Positions 61,201-64,000 of a stretch of 64,000 bases of DNA are shown one piece after another (positions within the stretch are counted from its first letter, which is position 1; the number at the start of each line of letters is the position of its first letter). Source of the stretch: Todiramphus chloris collaris. Taxonomy: Eukaryota > Chordata > Aves > Coraciiformes > Alcedinidae. Below the pieces are notes generated by a model. The model had not been told where the DNA came from and did not search any database. It saw nothing but the letters and a program-made list of their open reading frames with translations. The stretch is taken from the NCBI GenBank assembly GCA_025345505.1, contig JANVCC010000010.1, positions 44,155,738-44,219,737 on the forward strand. Direction: 5' to 3'. The translations under genes and the position numbers were made by a program.

Positions 61201-63966
61201 TTGCTCTAAGAATATGGAAACATAAGGATACCTAAAAATACAAGATAATTTAGAAAATAACAAAGGAAATATGTTTGCAGTCTGAAATAAATGTTAAAAA
61301 CATTTTTATCTTTTTTTTTTTCAGAATTACCTCTTCTATTGATTCTGCACAAGGACAGTGCTGGTATTTTAATCAGTTGATGAAACTTAGTATAAAACAT
61401 AGATATGCACATGAGTATGGTGAACTAAACATTACTGACAGAGATGGACCAGGAGCACTGCAAAATCATTTAAAGCAAACATCCACTGGCTGCCTACAGG
61501 AAAATAACCTCTTTATCATGGGTATGGTGGAAAATAAACAGGTCTTGTTGGATCCTTCCGAAAGATGGATTACTACTAACCATATTCAGGCCATGCTCAT
61601 TAACTCCTCCATACCTGTGCACCAAAAAGAAAATAAAGACAATCAGAGAGTGAAGCAGAAAAGCACTGAATCATGTATTAATCACAGTGGGGAGAGCAAA
61701 GACAACAATAACATGTCAGCCCAACTCACATTGCAACAGTCAGGGATAGGAGCAAGCAAGACAGGAAGAGATCTTCATCATTTTGAGAATGATGTGGAAA
61801 GGTAAGACTGATTTCATATTACTTTCAAATCAATTATATGGCTAGGCACTAGGAGTGAGGTTTTCTTGTTTAAAACCGAGGGACTGAACTTATATTAAGA
61901 AAACTATTTTTAAGCTTATTAGACAAAAAAGAGTTATTTTAAGGTGATGCACACTAGACATCCATATTAACAACAATTCTTAGTGGTATTCTGTCAGTTT
62001 GATATACTAGAATATCCTAAAAATACTTAACTTTAAATACTTAAAATAACTTTAAAATATTGTATAGTAAAATATTTGAAAACTTTCTCTTGATCTTCTA
62101 CCTCTTCCTTATTTTGCAATAAATTTATTACACTAACTCAATGATACATACAATGTTAGGAATGAAAATGCTGGATGGTTTGTAGGGCAGTTTAAACTAC
62201 AAACAAGTGTAAGGCTTTTTTGCTATACTGCTCATTAGACATTTAGGATTCATCTGTGTAGAATTTACAGTCAGTATCATTTAGAAGGCAAGAGGGAAAA
62301 AAGTTGCTTCAATATACCATCCTAATCCCTTGACCTTAGGCCACTCTCATGCTGTTGTGATGACTGAAGAGCTAACAGCCTGCCCTGCCCTTGGTACTCC
62401 TCCAACATACCTCTACCTGCTTCTTACAAGAAGAGACAGGGGTGAAGGGCCAGTTCAACTTGTCTGTGCCCTGAGATACTCTCCCACATGAAACAGACTG
62501 GTTTATTACCACTTTGGAATGCATTTCTTGCTGGTTTGCATGATTCTGGGTGTACAATCAGGGAAAACAGAAGCTGAAATTTTTGCCCTGAAGGTACAAA
62601 AGTCCAGTAACAATTTCTTAGAAGCTCAGTTTCAAAAATACATGTCTTGAGAACAGGATGAAGAGCCAAGCATAGAAGATGTGTTTCTTCATACTGTTAA
62701 GACAGAGTTAATGGGCAGTAGTGTTTAGCAGGTACTTAAGACACTAATCATTTTTCATAAAATTTATTATTCGGGAAGACCACAGAATTAATCATTGCCT
62801 CTCAGGAAGCTGAAAGTGAGACTACAGTAGTCTGGTATGGAAGACGAATGCTTCAGAAAAGCTTTCTCAAAACATTTCTTTTAGAGTTATTAGTTAACGT
62901 TTTAAATGCATTTTGTAATGCATTTGGACAGTTCTCTTCAATGCAGAATACAAACCGTTAGAAGGTGTAGGTTTTGTTTTTAATGCAGCTACTGCTTTCT
63001 ATAGATGCAATGCTTATAAATAAACCATGTTTTGGGGTTGGTAAACTTAATAAATACATTTTGAGAAAGAAAAAATCAAAAGTGTGCTTTTTCACTATAA
63101 AAGTACTCTATTTAAACAGATGCACAAAGAAAGAAAATATGTAAAGACTGGGGAACCCAATCCACTTCACAATCAAAATGAGAATTTTGGGGAGAAAAAG
63201 GTTCCAAGATAGTAAAATCAAAATGCAGACCTGCCATTTGTTCAATTAGTGAACAAATCTAAATAGTCTGTAATCAGTGCTTGTTAAACAATGAGTAAAT
63301 TAGAAAATGTACACATAAAACCAGTGGTCAGTAGTGTCAAATTGAAGCATAAAAGTAGGCAAAACATGAAATTGCACTTCCTGTTTTTTGTGTCTGCTCC
63401 GTTGGAGATATTTGTCTTATGCAGCTTTCAGCATTTATCTCTCTTCAGTGCTGGGTTTTTTTTTCAATATGGATAATGGAGATAAGTGGACCCCTCCAAT
63501 AGTTTATGCAGTCACAAACCACTTCGGCTTCTAATCCTTCCTTTGAGGAAACTACTCCTCTCCAGTGAATATGCAGGGAGCAGAGCCCAGTGTAGATTAG
63601 TCCTTTTAGATATTTGGATTTCCAAAGCTATGTGATGTAAATATCTTCCAGTGTTTCTGAACATATATGTCACATCTGGATTGCAATTTCTTAACAATTT
63701 AATGGCAGAGCCTTCCATTTATCTCAATGCCTTGTGCTACATTTTGTGGTTATAGTTTGCCAGCTATGGTAATCCAGTTGTACTCATGAGGCTATGTCAT
63801 TCATAAAGGTGTTTATTTCTCTGCAAGGCTACATATGGCAGCATCAGTGATACAGTCCCTTTGGTGGCAGTACCGTGCCAGGAGTAAAACTTATTGCAGC
63901 AAAACAGAAAATCATAAGTTTCTAGAAGCTTTGAGACAGAAGCATGAAGCAGCCACACTAATCCAG
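26944..63966 (+). CDS. LRRIQ1: LRRIQ1, 16 coding exons, 3' end outside window
   Basis: Sixteen exons join in phase into 1181 codons from ATG 26,944; the gene continues past the right edge (human protein about 1720 residues, from memory). Order of parts: acidic N terminus (1-150) containing the LPESVL segment; charged coiled coil (about 155-250); first IQ motif at 283-300 (AAVKIQSRFRSFLVHKKY); K/E-rich helix to about 420; variable, probably disordered region (about 430-590); a conserved W-rich segment before GPW (about 595-652); SDS22-like leucine-rich repeats (about 653-933) ending in an LRR-cap-like segment; a variable linker; a second IQ-like motif (1139-1153); and the start of a third (to 1181). 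IQ motifs bind calmodulin or calmodulin-like light chains. Several LRR/IQ proteins are axonemal, and ciliary function here is inference. The start fits the human N terminus (acidic, then EIE-ELS-SLSS). It shares a promoter with TSPAN19. Confidence 0.96.
27608..28076 (+). mobile_element. Solo LTR of an avian endogenous retrovirus (ERVL-like by target-site length)
   Basis: A 469-bp block in LRRIQ1 intron 2 begins tgtctctg and ends ccacaaca (TG...CA ends). It is flanked on both sides by the 5-bp duplication gtcat (27,603-27,607 and 28,077-28,081). Its composition differs from the surrounding AT-rich intron: C-rich tracts, a gataaaaagg TATA-like word and aaataaa. It resembles bird LTRs I have seen, but I do not name a subfamily. 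No internal retroviral region is present, so it is a solo LTR left by recombination. Five-base duplications are typical of ERVL-type elements. The strand given is provisional. Confidence 0.65.
28672..28783 (+). CDS. LRRIQ1: LRRIQ1 coding exon 2
   Basis: Acceptor tttttctag, donor GTAAGC; residues 44-80 plus one base. DDLPESVLSYLNFIKSR and ERLILQD match the human protein (LPESVLHCINIIKNR, EELILQD). A second AG seven bases inside would break the frame. Confidence 0.93.
29781..29875 (+). CDS. LRRIQ1: LRRIQ1 coding exon 3
   Basis: Acceptor tttctcctttag, 95 bases, donor GTATTC after a run of A ending aag. It encodes residues 81-112 (INIHGVVSCRASDYLAAL, ending EQLKKK). The weak donor and the A9 stretch make this junction slightly less secure, though phase agrees on both sides. 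Confidence 0.85.
31066..31171 (+). CDS. LRRIQ1: LRRIQ1 coding exon 4
   Basis: Acceptor attatattag, donor GTAAGC; residues 113-147 plus one base. LLEIENEDLQSAM corresponds to the human KILSEIEKEEF region. Acidic and serine-rich. Confidence 0.88.
31867..32096 (+). CDS. LRRIQ1: LRRIQ1 coding exon 5 (coiled coil)
   Basis: Acceptor caaatttgtag, donor GTAATT; residues 148-224. EVEEKCRQEFGQW and KRQKELEDE are nearly human LRRIQ1. The rest is a long charged helix rich in E, K, R and Q. The pyrimidine-rich reverse strand gives a long antisense open frame that is only a shadow. Confidence 0.94.
33506..33580 (+). CDS. LRRIQ1: LRRIQ1 coding exon 6 (coiled coil)
   Basis: Acceptor ttgttgtgcag, donor GTAAGT; 25 codons (225-249) beginning KHQTAIEDEI and ending MLQHE. 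Continues the charged helix; phase 0 at both ends. Confidence 0.9.
33798..35006 (+). CDS. LRRIQ1: LRRIQ1 coding exon 7, large exon with first IQ motif
   Basis: Acceptor ttttatcctag, 1209 bases, donor GTAAGT; residues 250-652. It starts EFIMKLQLQMEVEKK and holds the first IQ motif at 283-300, with I287, Q288 and R292 in place but S in the usual Gly position and H in the distal Arg position. Then comes a K/E/R-rich helix, a polar, S/N-rich variable region, and a conserved end (RINWMNTCKSWFKTY, KKRPRNC, HSGPWSTLQQ) matching human. It seems shorter than the mammalian exon, mostly through the variable region. Strong purine bias on the plus strand creates several antisense open frames that are not genes. 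Confidence 0.97.
35066..35208. repeat. T-rich (tttg)n low-complexity tract
   Basis: Includes four consecutive gttt units and many ggttggtttt words. It lies just after the donor of the large LRRIQ1 exon; open frames through it on both strands are artefacts of low complexity. Confidence 0.8.
36045..36197 (+). CDS. LRRIQ1: LRRIQ1 coding exon 8 (first LRRs)
   Basis: Acceptor aatgcatgtag, donor GTACCA; residues 653-703. VTTLTLEDLP and NLQVLTLKRCGL open the leucine-rich repeat domain, nearly as in human. The acceptor has a weak pyrimidine tract. Confidence 0.94.
38437..38587 (+). CDS. LRRIQ1: LRRIQ1 coding exon 9 (LRRs)
   Basis: Acceptor ctttattgcag, donor GTAAGA; residues 704-753 plus one base. 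Contains repeats of the LxxLxxNxLxxL type (CENLENLCILIVSKNHLSSV, NLELSYNRITQI). Confidence 0.95.
43060..43253 (+). CDS. LRRIQ1: LRRIQ1 coding exon 10 (LRRs)
   Basis: Acceptor ttaattctcag, donor GTAAAA; residues 754-818. LKNLQQLIVDHNQL and GLLQILKLQGNNL are almost identical to human LRRIQ1, the strongest identity in the window. About three repeats. Confidence 0.97.
44047..44174 (+). CDS. LRRIQ1: LRRIQ1 coding exon 11 (LRRs)
   Basis: Acceptor tcttttctatttag, donor GTAAGC; residues 819-860 plus two bases. LLRELYLDDNNIS and YWLPLLK match human. Ends inside an LRR; the split codon is completed to Ser by the next exon. Confidence 0.95.
49171..49353. other. Assembly gap (100 N) inside a T homopolymer
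   Basis: N fills 49,223-49,322. Both flanks are T runs with one or two g interruptions. As with the first gap, assembly failed at a long homopolymer; true length is unknown. Confidence 0.95.
50368..50441 (+). CDS. LRRIQ1: LRRIQ1 coding exon 12 (LRR)
   Basis: Acceptor gttttgttcttag, donor GTAAGT; residues 861-885 with split codons at both ends. SLTELVPLNSFVSLEKLD is the avian form of SLTKIVPLFHFVSLEKLD. Only 74 bases, preceded by a 6.2-kb intron. Confidence 0.94.
50736..50829 (+). CDS. LRRIQ1: LRRIQ1 coding exon 13 (LRR)
   Basis: Acceptor ctactacaatacag, donor GTAAGG; residues 886-916 with split codons. KLRELSLSGNPLLQEGNW is the last full repeat, matching human ELSLTGNPLLQETNW. Confidence 0.95.
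51929..51966. repeat. TG/TA microsatellite
   Basis: Alternating purine-pyrimidine sequence (tatatgtgtgcgtgtgtatatatatgtatatg-type, quoted in part). Likely polymorphic. Confidence 0.8.
54731..54907 (+). CDS. LRRIQ1: LRRIQ1 coding exon 14 (LRR cap)
   Basis: Acceptor tttttcttttctaag, donor GTATGT; residues 917-975 with split codons. LPNLQFLDGEIL is the LRR cap, and FLELCQVQI matches human FLALCQSQI. The intron just upstream is also open in this frame, so retained-intron transcripts would look coding. Confidence 0.93.
56248..56290. repeat. (aaataaagat)n microsatellite
   Basis: Three to four imperfect copies of a 10-bp aaataaagat-like unit, abutting the CR1 fragment to its right. Confidence 0.75.
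56291..56570 (+). mobile_element. CR1 LINE fragment
   Basis: tagccagtaggttgagagaa at 56,317-56,336, the aatactgtg block near 56,380-56,388, aaaagacattgataaactgg near 56,415-56,434 and caagagaggttcagactgg near 56,539-56,557 follow the CR1 3' coding region in order. It is internally deleted and broken, lacks the CR1 tail, and lies in the sense orientation of LRRIQ1. Confidence 0.8.
60091..60185. repeat. AT-rich nested tandem repeats
   Basis: atatgagttgtataat occurs twice (about 60,104 and 60,122), followed by three copies of a tttataatta word up to 60,185. It is a local slippage-type expansion in intron 14-15 of LRRIQ1. Confidence 0.75.
61325..61801 (+). CDS. LRRIQ1: LRRIQ1 coding exon 15 (linker)
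   Basis: Acceptor ttttttttttcag, donor GTAAGA; residues 976-1134 with split codons at both ends. QLMKLSIKHRYAHEYGELNIT matches human KLMILSTEYRHAHERGDVTI in position and pattern (only part is quoted as identity). The remainder is polar and poorly conserved, probably disordered; SERWITT corresponds to human PEKWMDS. Confidence 0.93.
61802..63827 (+). other. LRRIQ1: LRRIQ1 intron before exon 16
   Basis: AT-rich unique sequence with no recognised repeat or exon. Short antisense open frames near 62.4-62.7 kb show no family resemblance. Confidence 0.7.
63828..63966 (+). CDS. LRRIQ1: LRRIQ1 coding exon 16 (IQ-like motif 2, start of IQ 3)
   Basis: Acceptor atttctctgcaag, donor GTTGGT; the exon completes Arg1135 and ends at residue 1181 in phase 0. 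AASVIQSLWWQYRAR at 1139-1153 is the second IQ-like motif, with Trp where the core Arg usually sits. The exon ends EAATLIQ, the first half of the third IQ motif, at the same break expected for human AAILIQ/AVWKGF. The following exon is beyond the window. Confidence 0.88.
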
Positions 63967-64000
63967 GTTGGTTTGTGGTATACTCTTACTTTGCAAATTT
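63967..64000 (+). other. LRRIQ1: LRRIQ1 intron cut by window edge
   Basis: Begins with the GTTGGT donor after exon 16. The rest of the third IQ motif and the C-terminal part of the protein lie beyond the window. Confidence 0.7.

Larger units (their letters stand above)
50830..61324 (+). other. LRRIQ1: LRRIQ1 introns flanking exon 14
   Basis: Introns 50,830-54,730 and 54,908-61,324 (also 50,442-50,735 before exon 13). They contain a TG/TA microsatellite at 51,929-51,966, a CR1 fragment with an adjoining A-rich repeat at 56,248-56,570, an AT-rich repeat cluster at 60,091-60,185 and A runs near 61,055 and 61,134. A more GC-balanced stretch at 58,970-59,480 has no recognised identity. Confidence 0.7.

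Overview
The window looks like bird nuclear DNA. It has spliced genes with GT-AG introns, decayed CR1 LINE copies (the typical avian retrotransposon), a solo endogenous-retrovirus LTR, and two runs of N inside long A or T homopolymers. From memory, the gene pair matches human 12q21 (SLC6A15 - TSPAN19 - LRRIQ1 - ALX1). I cannot fix the species.

Layout: 1-12.4 kb is intergenic sequence with no supported gene. It holds an assembly gap (7744-8143) and an old CR1 copy with reverse-transcriptase remnants (about 9.63-11.31 kb). From 12.5 to 22 kb, on the minus strand, lies a complete eight-exon coding structure for TSPAN19, a four-pass tetraspanin of 257 residues. From 22 to 25.4 kb I see only the presumed 5' intron or upstream sequence of that gene. 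A CpG-rich block at about 25.43-26.42 kb is a head-to-head (bidirectional) promoter. From there to the right edge, on the plus strand, runs LRRIQ1 (leucine-rich repeats and IQ motif containing 1). I placed 16 coding exons that keep phase across every junction and give 1181 codons. The gene leaves the window inside the intron after the exon that starts the third IQ motif, so the C-terminal part and 3' end are missing.

How they work together: LRRIQ1 combines charged coiled coil, calmodulin-type IQ motifs and an SDS22-like leucine-rich repeat domain. Its relatives and expression suggest motile cilia or sperm flagella. TSPAN19 is a poorly studied tetraspanin. The shared promoter carries two full matches to the RFX X-box consensus, an inverted pair of ZNF143/THAP11-like motifs and a perfect CRE, which would fit joint control in ciliated cells or testis. 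That link is inference from motifs.

I found no undescribed molecular system. The best leads are the promoter architecture, a degenerate second IQ motif in LRRIQ1, a tiny upstream ORF in the TSPAN19 leader, and the LTR with a 5-bp target duplication.
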